DNA of 7,874 nucleotides from Lachnospiraceae bacterium UBA1066 (GTDB taxonomy: Bacteria > Bacillota > Clostridia > Lachnospirales > Lachnospiraceae). Of this stretch, positions 1 to 7,435 are shown piece by piece. The position numbers and the translations under genes are program-made. The notes beneath the pieces were generated by a model. It ran no database searches. It was not told the origin of the DNA and saw only the letters and a list, made by a program, of their open reading frames with translations. Position 1 is the stretch's first letter. Every line of letters begins with the position of its first letter. The stretch covers positions 1 to 7,874 of the forward strand of contig DCDB01000194.1 in NCBI GenBank assembly GCA_002316215.1, written 5' to 3'.

Positions 1-3000
1 CCGTCATTATTAATCCCCGCGACGCCGCCGAGATTGCTTGCGCTCGGATAAGTCTGAATCGTACAGTCGGACACCGTCGTATCCGAAATAGCTGCCTCAT
101 TAGAACCGGCAATGCCGCCGACATTGCTGGTCTCCCTGCTTTTTGAATTATTAACAACTTTTAGATAAGAGACATTGGAATTATCGATGTTTCCGGAATT
201 AGCAGCGGCAATGCCGCCGACATCATTAAGAGCTGTAATAGTTATCTTATTTTTTGAAGTTCCTTCGCTGTTGCAATAAGTAATACTGGCACCTGTATTG
301 CTGGTCGCCGCGATTCCGCCTGCACTTCCGCCTGCGGAAGCCACGTCCGCCTTATTTGAGCAATGTGCAATTTTTCCGGAATTATCCGATACAATGCCTG
401 CCGCATAACCGCTTGATACAGCAGTAACATCGCCGGTATTATTGCAAAACTGTATCATACCATCCTTTTCTGTATTTTGTCCTGCTATTCCGCCCGCGTA
501 CCCGTCAGAAGCGGAAACCGCCGCTGCGTTTTGTAAATACTGAAGAGGAGCCGTCCCTTTATACACCCCAAAGAAGCCTCCGGCAACGCTGCCGCTGGCT
601 GTGATATTGCTGGTGCTTCCCATCTGAAGATACTTGCCTCCCATGCCGCCGCCGGCAGTTGTTTCAGCCGAAGCGCCTGCCGCAGCATCGGCCTGACCGC
701 CGCTTAAGACATCTTCGCTGATGCCGGCTACACCGCCGACATTTTTGTTCCCGGAAACGGTGACGCACATCACAATAGGATTTCCCGAACTGTCGGCGCA
801 GTTAACCGTTGCGCCGGAATAGTTGTAGCCGATGAGACCGCCGACATTTTCTCCAGTTGCATTTACGACAGCATTATCGGCACTTGAAGAGCTGCCGGCA
901 GCAGCTCCCGATGAACCTGAAGACTGGCCGACAATTGTTCCTGAAATGACACCATAGTTTTCCGCCGCTATTCCGCCGACACAGTCTTTGCCTGTTACCG
1001 TAACATTTCCAAATTTACAATCAGCGATCGTGCCTGATGTATAATCCTTGCCGCCGTAGGTAACTTGCGTGTCCGCGGTTGAAGACGATCCGGTTGAACT
1101 GCCTGAGGAACCGGATGCGGATGAGCCTGACGCGGAGGAATTTCCGGAAGCTGATGCGGACTTCGATACCGGCAGATTCGCGCCTGCAATCCCGCCGACA
1201 TAGCTCGCCGCATTGCTGCCGGTACTGGAAACCGTACAGTTAATAATGAGACCTTCATTTATCTCACAGATGCCGCCGGTGTAGGTGCCGTTCGTCGTCA
1301 CACGTCCCTGCTGCGCATTTCCGCAGCCGTCAATGACTGCGTATTTAGTCACTTTTCCGATAATGCCGCCGACATAGGAGTATCTGAAAGGATTTGTGTC
1401 GCTCTTATGCTTCGTCACTTCCTGAACCGACGTCAGGTATGAGGTGGCGGCAACTTCGGACATATTAGTGACATTTTTGACAATTAAATATGTTTCTTCG
1501 TCGTTGCAGCCGATAACGCCGCCGATAAAGTACTTCGCTGAAAGCACACTGAGCTTCGTTCCTGAAGTCGAACCCGCGCCCGACTGGGAAGCTGTTTTAC
1601 CATTTATAGTAATAGTCTTCGTCGTATGAACATCTTTATTACCGTACTGTAACGATACATCCGAAAGCACCGGCACTGTATCTGACAAACTAAGAGAAGC
1701 CTGTACATCCTTTCGCAGGCTTGCTTTCATTGTCGCGTCCGGCAATGAACTGACCGTTCCGATCAGCCGGTTATAGCCGATGAAACCGCCCCCGTATTCG
1801 GTCGCGGTAAGTTTTCCGAGAAAGTTATCTGTTGAAAAATGCGCGGCAATGTCCTTTTCGACCGGAATGATGTTTCCTCCGATAGTGCCTCCGACATAAT
1901 AGTCTCCCTTTATACTGTTAGGATTGGATTTCAGATCGCGCCCGACCGAATCCGGTTTATCGGAATCATATATCAGTTTGTTATTTTTATCGGTATCGCC
2001 CTCCACATATTCCAGAAGGTTGACAGAGGCATTAAAACCCGCAAAACCGCCGACGTATTTCTTTCCTGAAATGCTTCCTCCGCCGACGGCATAGCCTGAA
2101 ATAACGGAATGAATGTCGTTGTATCCGACGATTCCGCCGACGAAATTACCGCCGGTCACATTGGCGACCAGCGAACTTATACTGTCAAGGTCATACTTGT
2201 TTCCGGTGGCATTCGAATCCAGATAATTATAGGCGACCAGCCCGTCGTTATAACCGGTGATACCGCCGACATAGTCGGCGTTAAAAAGGCTAACTGTTTT
2301 TCCGGTAGAATCCGTTGTTTTCAGATTTGAAAGTGTCGTAATCGCCGTTCCGGATCCGACATTACTGGTGCCTTTGACGAGCTTTGCTGTTATCACTTCA
2401 CTATTATTGAAAACAGGACTTCCATCCTGTTTCTTTGCGGAATCAACGTATCCGTTCGCACCGGCCACGCCGCCCGCATAGGACGTCACTGCGCCTACGA
2501 AGCCAGTGTTGCGCCAGCCCATGATCGTTCCGCTCGGATTATAGCCGACAACGCCGCCGACAAAATCGTTGCCCATGACATGGCCCTGATTATCCGTAAT
2601 CTTCTGATTGTCGTCCAGACCGCTTAAAACAGCATCTGCTCCGACATTGTAGCCGATAATTCCGCCGACGTACCGGTCGCCGAAAATATAGCCCTCCGCT
2701 TTGGTATTTTCTCTTGTCGTATTACATTTTTCAACCAGACCGCCGTCGTTGTAACCGATAATCCCCCCGACATACCAGCCGTTCAGCTTCGCCTTTACGT
2801 CAGACTGCGTCCAGATAACGCTGTTCCCTCCGGACGTATATTGAGGAGCTGCTTTGCAGGAATTGACCGTGACGGTACTCGTTGTTACAGTAACGGCACC
2901 GTTAGGTTGTGTTTCTGCCGTGGCCGTGCATTTTCCGATGATACCGCCGAGATTCTCGGTCTGCGCAATGGTAAAGTCGGTACTGTTATCGTGTGCGAGC

Positions 3001-5567
3001 GCTTCAAGCGGTCCGTAATTGAGACAGTCTGTGACAGTAATTGATTTTCCATAATTATTGGACCCGGATAAATCAGTCCCGTCTGCTGTTTTCTGCACAA
3101 AATCGAGATAGCCGACAATACCGCCAAGATTCCGCGCATTATCGCTGTCTTTTGCGGCCGGTCCGCTCACTGTCCAGCCGTTGACACCCGCCTCTTTAAC
3201 CGTCGCATAGTTCACCAGGGAATCATACGACGTCGATTTTTTCGTATTGCCCTTACTGAAAATGTACGTACCGGCAATGCCTCCCACGTTCCGGCGTCCG
3301 CTGACGGTGCTTCCGTCTGCATCACCGGTCCCCGCCGTGCTACCCGAAGAAATGAGGGAATGGCCCACCGTCAGGCCGGAAAGATCTTTGCCGCTGTCGA
3401 CCGCACAGAAAGAGCCGACATTCTTCTGTCCCGTAACAGTTATCTTATCCAGCGTAAGATTTCTGATGGTTCCGTAATTTGTCAGAAACAGTCCTGCGCT
3501 GTAGTTGCTGATGCTGCTGTTAACGGCCCATCGTGCATAGGAGGCCACCGTTGGATCGTTCGTCTTCGTCGTAGAATTGCTGAGTTTAATTTCTTCACCG
3601 GTAAAAATTACAGTATCTGGATTTTTCATATTTTCTTTATTCCTGCCTGATACTGCATCGCCAATATAGCCGTTATTAGCGGACGCGCTGACGGAAATCC
3701 CGCTGATCGCATATTTCTGCGAACCGCTCTTAACATTTCCCTCAAAGGTATCCGTGCTGCGCAGAAGCTTTATAGACGGGAAATCGTAGGTCTGGGCTGA
3801 AGAAGTACCCGAAGCCGCGAAATCCTTCACGGGCGTCTGGCTCAGATAGAGATAACCGCCCGTCTTGAATTCTGTCCAGCTGAAGCTTTTTCCGACCTTC
3901 AGGTCGAGACTTTTCGTCGAATTTCCTCCGGACGGGTCAACTGCTTCTTCACTGCCGGATTCGCCTTCTCCGGTACCGGTAATGTAAGTCTTATTATAAA
4001 TTGTTGAAAATGAACCGTGCGTCACTTTTTCGGATATATTTTCCGTATAGTAATCCTCTATATAGCGAATATTATAAAGATGCCTGGCATTTTTAAGCCC
4101 TACCGTCCGGCTGACGGTACCGCCTGCTTTAGAATCCCCTGTTTCATTTGCAAAATATGGATTTTCTGCATTGCTGGTTCTGGGTGTTGTGTTCTGGTAG
4201 TAGCCGTCGAGGCTGCCCGAAACGACGCAATAAATCTCCCCTGTGTCAAAACTTTCCAATGCGCTGTAGGCTTCCTCGAAACGGTGAAAGCTCATCGTAT
4301 CGCGGAGATAATTACCTTCGCCTGTTGTAGAGAGCTCCGACTTGAAATATTGGTTCGTGGAAGCCGCAAGGTCAGCTGCATCAAGAATGACCGTCATAGT
4401 TGTCTGTTCATTCGGGAGGGCGTCCGAATAATAGGCGATGACATCGAATTTTTTCGCCAGAGCATCCTTGACTTTAGTGAGATCCTTATCTTCATATTCA
4501 AATTTTTCTATACCTTGCTTTAAAATGGTACAGCTCACCTTATTCTCATTGCCGCCTGTACCTTTCTGGCAGACCTTCGTTGATGCGTCCGTACCGGTCC
4601 AACCCTCGTTCAGGCGGATTGTGAAAAGCAGCTGGTCTTTGCCGTCTTTATCTTTGAGAGTTTTACTGTAGACCTTTATATCATAGGTGAGCTCGCCTAT
4701 TGCCTGCGGAATCTTGTTGATTCGGAACGTCAGGTTCAGGGTTTCTGCATTATTCAGGCTTAAATCGGTGATGGACGGTTTCTCCTTCTTCGCGCTGATA
4801 TCCTTTGACAAAGTGTCTACGCCATAATACCCGATCAGCCGGCTGTCGCGGAATGACGAAGACCGGACTGAAATATTTAGGCCGCTTCTGCCGTTTTTCC
4901 CCTCGTAAATGAACTTACCGCCCGCTGCTTTCCTGTCACTGTAAAGGACAGAAAACACCTGTCCCGCTTCCGGAGAAAATTCAACGCAGATTGAAGCTTT
5001 CAAAAGAGAACGATCATAAAGATAGGTGGTAAAAAGATCGTAAATTGCAGTTTTCTGCGAATCTTCCAGACTTCCGGACTGCAATGTCCCGGATTGATAT
5101 TTTGCATAATCGTCCGCAGTGAGAAGTACGCTCATGATGCTGCCCCGGTATTTGGCCTTGTCAACCGTTTGAGAAGTTGTTTTAGATGCGGCTTCAACAT
5201 TTGCCCAGACAGATTCCGGTGTCGCCATGTCCGTTCCGTCCTGGTAGATTTCTTTACTTAATTTCTCAGCCGTATTCGATGCCAGCAGAATTACCGCCGG
5301 GTCGGAACCTGACGGCAGTTCGGAAAATTGTTCTTTGAAAAGATCGATCCGGCCGTTTGCCGCGTATTCGGTCAGCTGATTCTGCGCAACCGTGTAGAGG
5401 CTGCGTGCGTATTCATTTTCCTTCAGGAAAATCATATGATGGTACCAGCCGATGCCGGCCAGGATTCCTCCGCCCAAAAGAACGGCAAGAACGGCCATCA
5501 CGACAATCAGCTCAACCAGTGTAAGACCTTTATTATGAAAAAAAGATTTATCAGATTTTGCTCCCAT
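1..5567 (-). CDS. Giant prepilin-type protein with GLUG-like repeats (partial, C-terminus outside window)
   Basis: The frame is open from ATG at 5567 to the window edge: 1855 complete codons with no stop, read by hand. Residues 1-14 form a prepilin leader ending in K13-G14, followed by LTLVELIVVMAVLAVLL. Cleavage would fall between G14 and L15, with Glu at mature position 5 (E19). Residues 15-41 form the hydrophobic helix. Residues ~42-700 are a mixed ectodomain with no family I recognise. From residue ~716 to the end there are about 25 GLUG-like cores (Y/N-V-G-G-I-I/A-G-Y-N), as in Glug-motif proteins thought to build beta-solenoids. A Ser/Gly/Ala-rich linker lies at ~1469-1498. The start is fixed by GAGGGG three bases upstream and by an in-frame stop at 5603. 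By inference it is a surface adhesin or scaffold held in the membrane or in a pilus by its N-terminal helix and processed by the adjacent peptidase. Family membership is well supported; the function is not shown. Confidence 0.93.
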   Translation of the reverse strand, partial: MGAKSDKSFFHNKGLTLVELIVVMAVLAVLLGGGILAGIGWYHHMIFLKENEYARSLYTVAQNQLTEYAANGRIDLFKEQFSELPSGSDPAVILLASNTAEKLSKEIYQDGTDMATPESVWANVEAASKTTSQTVDKAKYRGSIMSVLLTADDYAKYQSGTLQSGSLEDSQKTAIYDLFTTYLYDRSLLKASICVEFSPEAGQVFSVLYSDRKAAGGKFIYEGKNGRSGLNISVRSSSFRDSRLIGYYGVDTLSKDISAKKEKPSITDLSLNNAETLNLTFRINKIPQAIGELTYDIKVYSKTLKDKDGKDQLLFTIRLNEGWTGTDASTKVCQKGTGGNENKVSCTILKQGIEKFEYEDKDLTKVKDALAKKFDVIAYYSDALPNEQTTMTVILDAADLAASTNQYFKSELSTTGEGNYLRDTMSFHRFEEAYSALESFDTGEIYCVVSGSLDGYYQNTTPRTSNAENPYFANETGDSKAGGTVSRTVGLKNARHLYNIRYIEDYYTENISEKVTHGSFSTIYNKTYITGTGEGESGSEEAVDPSGGNSTKSLDLKVGKSFSWTEFKTGGYLYLSQTPVKDFAASGTSSAQTYDFPSIKLLRSTDTFEGNVKSGSQKYAISGISVSASANNGYIGDAVSGRNKENMKNPDTVIFTGEEIKLSNSTTKTNDPTVASYARWAVNSSISNYSAGLFLTNYGTIRNLTLDKITVTGQKNVGSFCAVDSGKDLSGLTVGHSLISSGSTAGTGDADGSTVSGRRNVGGIAGTYIFSKGNTKKSTSYDSLVNYATVKEAGVNGWTVSGPAAKDSDNARNLGGIVGYLDFVQKTADGTDLSGSNNYGKSITVTDCLNYGPLEALAHDNSTDFTIAQTENLGGIIGKCTATAETQPNGAVTVTTSTVTVNSCKAAPQYTSGGNSVIWTQSDVKAKLNGWYVGGIIGYNDGGLVEKCNTTRENTKAEGYIFGDRYVGGIIGYNVGADAVLSGLDDNQKITDNQGHVMGNDFVGGVVGYNPSGTIMGWRNTGFVGAVTSYAGGVAGANGYVDSAKKQDGSPVFNNSEVITAKLVKGTSNVGSGTAITTLSNLKTTDSTGKTVSLFNADYVGGITGYNDGLVAYNYLDSNATGNKYDLDSISSLVANVTGGNFVGGIVGYNDIHSVISGYAVGGGSISGKKYVGGFAGFNASVNLLEYVEGDTDKNNKLIYDSDKPDSVGRDLKSNPNSIKGDYYVGGTIGGNIIPVEKDIAAHFSTDNFLGKLTATEYGGGFIGYNRLIGTVSSLPDATMKASLRKDVQASLSLSDTVPVLSDVSLQYGNKDVHTTKTITINGKTASQSGAGSTSGTKLSVLSAKYFIGGVIGCNDEETYLIVKNVTNMSEVAATSYLTSVQEVTKHKSDTNPFRYSYVGGIIGKVTKYAVIDGCGNAQQGRVTTNGTYTGGICEINEGLIINCTVSSTGSNAASYVGGIAGANLPVSKSASASGNSSASGSSASGSSGSSTGSSSTADTQVTYGGKDYTSGTIADCKFGNVTVTGKDCVGGIAAENYGVISGTIVGQSSGSSGAAAGSSSSADNAVVNATGENVGGLIGYNYSGATVNCADSSGNPIVMCVTVSGNKNVGGVAGISEDVLSGGQADAAAGASAETTAGGGMGGKYLQMGSTSNITASGSVAGGFFGVYKGTAPLQYLQNAAAVSASDGYAGGIAGQNTEKDGMIQFCNNTGDVTAVSSGYAAGIVSDNSGKIAHCSNKADVASAGGSAGGIAATSNTGASITYCNSEGTSKNKITITALNDVGGIAAANSGNIDNSNVSYLKVVNNSKSRETSNVGGIAGSNEAAISDTTVSDCTIQTYPSASNLGGVAGINND
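33..3423 (-). repeat. Region coding for about 25 GLUG-like protein repeats
   Basis: Cores of the form [Y/N/F]-V-G-G-[I/V]-[I/A/V]-[G/A] recur at residues near 716 (degenerate), 760, 813, 872, 932, 966, 1002, 1030, 1099, 1142, 1171, 1224, 1258, 1347, 1398, 1429, 1456, 1529, 1574, 1609, 1690, 1721, 1749, 1782, 1815 and 1845. Several are followed by YN(D), as in VGGIIGYND and VGGIVGYND. Spacing varies from about 27 to 90 residues, so the cores are fixed while the intervening strands and loops vary. At the DNA level they are not identical, which suggests old, diverged duplications rather than recent expansion. Confidence 0.85.
1077..1163 (-). other. Ser/Gly/Ala-rich linker inside the giant protein
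   Basis: Residues ~1469-1498 are almost only Ser, Gly, Ala and Thr, built from SASG, SSASG and SSGSSTG units. A second, shorter Ser-rich patch (SSGSSGAAAGSSSSAD) lies at ~1547-1562. Such segments usually act as flexible hinges or lie in exposed loops. Here both interrupt the GLUG-like series between the cores at 1456, 1529 and 1574. Confidence 0.75.
5526..5567 (-). other. Class III (prepilin) signal peptide of the giant protein
   Basis: Residues 1-14 (MGAKSDKSFFHNKG) are short, polar and positively charged. They end in Gly directly before a hydrophobic stretch with Thr at mature position 2 and Glu at position 5. This is the recognition pattern for type IV prepilin peptidases, and a peptidase of that family is encoded next door. 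The mature protein would start at L15 and probably be N-methylated there, as in known type IV pilins. Confidence 0.9.
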
Positions 5568-5615
5568 TATCCCCTCAATGTCCGGGTCGCACCCATATCG
5601 CTATATACAAATGAA

Positions 5616-5648
5616 TCAGGAAAGCATCCTGATCAGATGTTTTCCTGA
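5616..5648 (-). promoter_or_regulatory. 33-nt inverted repeat in the leader of the giant gene
   Basis: Two 13-base arms (TCAGGAAAACATC and GATGCTTTCCTGA on the minus strand) flank a 7-base loop and match at 12 of 13 positions. The centre also contains the palindrome CTGATCAG. No T-run follows directly, so it does not look like a terminator. It could be a 5' stem-loop that stabilises or controls a very long mRNA, or an operator for a dimeric regulator. Confidence 0.55.
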
Positions 5649-5714
5649 AATAAATGATTTATATCTGATTTTCAAGATTTAAAAAAAAATCATAAAAAAC
5701 TAATATCCTTTATA

Positions 5715-5743
5715 AAGATAACATAGCATAGAAGTTTTCTCAA
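5715..5743 (-). promoter_or_regulatory. Candidate sigma-A promoter of the giant gene
   Basis: The minus strand reads TTGAGA (5743-5738, five of six to TTGACA), 17 bases, then TATCTT (5720-5715, four of six to TATAAT). Transcription would start about 140 bases before the ATG and include the inverted repeat at 5616-5648 in the leader. The region is AT-rich, so chance matches are likely. Confidence 0.4.
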
Positions 5744-5772
5744 CTGTGGCGCTTAAAGTGCGCGTTTTTTAA

Positions 5773-5890
5773 CCCGTGGGGACAGTCCCCGGGAACTCGA
5801 CTTAACGCGCTAATGCGAACCCCCGGGGGCTGTCCCCGTAAGTTTGATTAACGCGCTAATGCGAGCCCCGGGGACTGTCCCCAAAAGTTT
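5773..5890 (+). repeat. Palindromic tandem repeat cluster A
   Basis: Three near-palindromes of the GGGGACWGTCCCC type lie at 5778-5790, 5825-5837 (GGGGGCTGTCCCC) and 5870-5882, spaced 47 and 45 bases. Between them are two identical 17-base copies of TTAACGCGCTAATGCGA (5802-5818 and 5848-5864, 46 apart). The cluster begins with CGTGGGGAC and ends with GTCCCC-AAAAGTTTG. It starts about 19 bases after the peptidase stop codon. It resembles the G4AC-type intergenic repeats common in Clostridia, some of which are linked to REP-associated transposases; no transposase is present in this window. Confidence 0.8.
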
Positions 5891-5908
5891 GCATTCTATC
5901 TCAAAGGA

Positions 5909-6829
5909 TTACGCCGGAAAGGCAAAACCCATATACCACGCAATCAGCGCCGTTCCGAAGAATGCCGCGAAGGCCAGGCCGAAACAAAGGAATGGTCCGA
6001 AGGCAAAATGGTCTTTCCTTCCGGCTTTTTTTGATGCCAGAAGAACGATTCCCCAGATCCCGCCGGTCAAAATGCCAAGAAAAAGCGCGACAAGGCTAAG
6101 CTTCCAGCCAAGGAACAAACCGCACGCGGCAAGAAGCTTGATGTCGCCTCCTCCGAAAGCACCAGGGATTGCGAGAGTTATTAGAAAAAGCGGACCGCTG
6201 GTGCAGACAAAACCGATCAGCCGTTCCGGAATTGTTATTTCGGGAAATGTAAAGAAAGATACGACCGCCACAACGAGCATGGCGATTATAAAACCGTTCG
6301 GGATTTCCATCGTGTCATGATCGACAAATGCTACAATTTCAAGAACACAAAGATAAGCAAAAACCGTAAGAATGCGCAGAAGAGCTGAAGTACCTCCGGC
6401 TCCCGTCAGGACCCCGGCCGCATAATCAAAAATGTCAGTCGAAACAGCGGCGGCGCCTGTAGAAATTCCTTCCGCTGCAATTGCAGCTGAATTTGACGAT
6501 GCGCCGATTATGCCCTCCGGACTTCCGAAGCGCAGCACCGTCGCGACGGCCAGAATGCCGCCGAGTATTTCGGTCAGAGTATCGCGGACAGGGATGTGCG
6601 TTTTGCAGTATCTGCATTTTCCGCGAAGAAAGATGTAGCTGAAAACGGGAACCATGTCGCAGAGCCGAAGCTCGTGCCCGCAGGACGGGCAGAAAGACGC
6701 GCCTTTAACAAAATTCAGCTGTTTCGGCACGCGGTAAATGACAACATTGAGAAATGAAAATATTGCGGCGCCCATCATAAAGATCAGGAAATACAGCACG
6801 CCAATTAATAATGCCAGCACCTCAGTCAT
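5909..6829 (-). CDS. Type IV prepilin peptidase (A24 family, leader peptidase and N-methyltransferase type)
   Basis: This membrane aspartic protease cuts prepilin leaders after Gly and usually methylates the new N-terminus. Over 306 residues it shows an N-terminal membrane helix (~5-30) and a cytoplasmic zinc-type domain with CPSC (C47, C50) and CRYC (C72, C75). The core carries FVDHDTMEIPN (catalytic Asp region, D170/D172) and GGGDIKL (D229), with several further membrane helices. Family members are often ~250 residues; the extra length is an Ala/Gly/Ser-rich insert at ~103-148. ATG 6829 has GAAGGG directly against it, which is too close. GTG at 6820 (codon 4) is nine bases from the same GAAGGG and may be the true start; an upstream TAA rules out longer forms. 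The giant prepilin directly downstream is the evident substrate. Confidence 0.95.
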   Translation of the reverse strand: MTEVLALLIGVLYFLIFMMGAAIFSFLNVVIYRVPKQLNFVKGASFCPSCGHELRLCDMVPVFSYIFLRGKCRYCKTHIPVRDTLTEILGGILAVATVLRFGSPEGIIGASSNSAAIAAEGISTGAAAVSTDIFDYAAGVLTGAGGTSALLRILTVFAYLCVLEIVAFVDHDTMEIPNGFIIAMLVVAVVSFFTFPEITIPERLIGFVCTSGPLFLITLAIPGAFGGGDIKLLAACGLFLGWKLSLVALFLGILTGGIWGIVLLASKKAGRKDHFAFGPFLCFGLAFAAFFGTALIAWYMGFAFPA

Positions 6830-6835
6830 CCCTTC
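6830..6835 (-). promoter_or_regulatory. Ribosome binding site of the prepilin peptidase gene
   Basis: GAAGGG on the minus strand abuts the annotated ATG (6829) with no spacer but lies nine bases before GTG (6820). The spacing therefore favours the GTG start, which would shorten the protein by three residues. An ATG-AAG-GGA-TGA mini-frame overlaps the ATG here. Confidence 0.5.
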
Positions 6836-6964
6836 ATTTTAAAATCTGATACTTTCAGGTTGCGCCATAAGACGGCCGGTACTTCAAATTCTGCATAAAC
6901 TGATTACACTTCGTTCTCAATATCCGGATTTTCCTCCATATACGGAAAGCTCCGCCGTTTCAAG
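6830..6964 (-). other. Short intergenic gap between the pilin-like gene and the peptidase gene
   Basis: These 135 bases hold no supported gene, terminator or clear promoter on the minus strand. With no terminator visible, co-transcription of the two genes is likely. An open stretch of about 25 codons in front of the TGA at 6828-6826 has no good start and is not called. Confidence 0.45.
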
Positions 6965-7408
6965 TCAGCTGTCTCCCGTAAAATCGAGAAGTTTCCAGTT
7001 GAAATAAACCTTCCAGGACTTGAACTTATCGCCATTAGCCACATATTCCGCATAGAAATCGCCCTTGCGGTAGGTGAAGCTCTTCGGGATATTCTGCTCC
7101 GTATTCCATGCCGTGAGAGTAATTTTCCCGCTTTCACCGGATGTCTCGGCTATCTCCTCCGCCGCGCCGGCGGCAAGTCCGTTGTAGGCGGTCGGATCGT
7201 AAATTGAAGTTCCTTCGCCATATTTTTCTATCGCCACCAGCTTCATGCTGATCCGGACGTTCTTTGCTTCACGCAGCACCTGATTAGCCTCCGTATAGAT
7301 GACAAAAAACCACCCGGCGACTAAAAAGACCAGCGCAGCAATCAAAAGTATTATAATCCTGCGCTTCCAAATTTGAAATCTCGAAACTTCAACGGCTTTC
7401 GATGCCAA
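6965..7408 (-). CDS. Single-pass membrane protein with pilin-like exterior, function unknown
   Basis: The 147-residue protein has a short cytoplasmic N-terminus rich in Lys/Arg up to residue 17, one membrane helix (~18-38) and an outer domain. The opening of the outer domain (EANQVLREAKNVRISMKLVA, then EKYGEG and IYDPTAYNGLAAG) is laid out like that of Clostridial type IV pilins. The tail contains FTYRKGDFYAEY and WKVYFNW. It lacks the Gly-1/Glu+5 prepilin motif, so the neighbouring peptidase should not cut it. The start is TTG at 7408, fixed by AGGGAG six bases upstream and a TAA just before it; there is no ATG alternative. By position, just before the peptidase gene, it is probably a partner or minor component of the same pilin-like system. 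That role is inference; no named family is recognised. Confidence 0.75.
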   Translation of the reverse strand: MASKAVEVSRFQIWKRRIIILLIAALVFLVAGWFFVIYTEANQVLREAKNVRISMKLVAIEKYGEGTSIYDPTAYNGLAAGAAEEIAETSGESGKITLTAWNTEQNIPKSFTYRKGDFYAEYVANGDKFKSWKVYFNWKLLDFTGDS

Positions 7409-7414
7409 AGCGTA

Positions 7415-7420
7415 CTCCCT
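7415..7420 (-). promoter_or_regulatory. Ribosome binding site fixing a TTG start
   Basis: AGGGAG lies six bases upstream of TTG 7408 on the minus strand, near-ideal spacing. An in-frame TAA at 7423-7421 rules out an upstream start, so this site decides the start of the pilin-like membrane protein. Confidence 0.75.
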
Positions 7421-7435
7421 TTACTGCATTTTTTA

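Larger units (their letters stand above)
5568..5772. other. AT-rich leader and promoter region of the giant gene (no CDS)
   Basis: This is the main part of the 341-base gap between the giant gene and the peptidase gene. No credible gene is seen on either strand. Reading on the minus strand it holds a candidate promoter (5743-5715), long T-runs at about 5699-5681, an inverted repeat (5616-5648) and the GAGGGG ribosome binding site (5576-5571). The T-runs follow a weak AT-rich hairpin (5704-5720), so a weak terminator for the peptidase transcript is also possible here. The rest of the gap (5773-5890) is repeat cluster A. Confidence 0.6.

Noticed and set aside
4017..4523. 168-codon plus-strand open frame
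   Set aside because: It is antisense to the giant gene, has no ribosome binding site and no recognisable domain. The minus-strand frame here is continuous and protein-like, so this is a shadow frame. The same holds for the other plus-strand frames between 1444 and 5648.
5704..5720. Minus-strand terminator for the peptidase gene (AT hairpin followed by T-runs)
   Set aside because: The 7-bp stem is almost all A-T and overlaps the candidate -10 box of the giant gene; it is mentioned in the leader entry but too weak to call.
5749..5770. Plus-strand terminator (GCGC stem followed by TTTTTT)
   Set aside because: The stem is only four pairs with a T-T mismatch, and there is no plus-strand gene upstream for it to end.
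5568..5772. Riboswitch in the leader of the giant gene
   Set aside because: Only one simple stem-loop is seen, with no conserved aptamer sequence I recognise and no switch between terminator and anti-terminator.
5844..6320. 158-codon plus-strand open frame
   Set aside because: It begins in the repeat cluster and runs antisense to the prepilin peptidase, whose motifs make the minus strand certain.
6904..7137. 77-codon minus-strand frame whose end (ETADLKRRSFPYMEENPDIE) looks protein-like, suggesting a frameshift in the pilin-like gene
   Set aside because: The main frame has a good ribosome binding site and a sensible end. No homologue is known to me that would require the longer C-terminus, and the shifted frame's first half is Arg/Ser-rich shadow. 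It remains a weak possibility.
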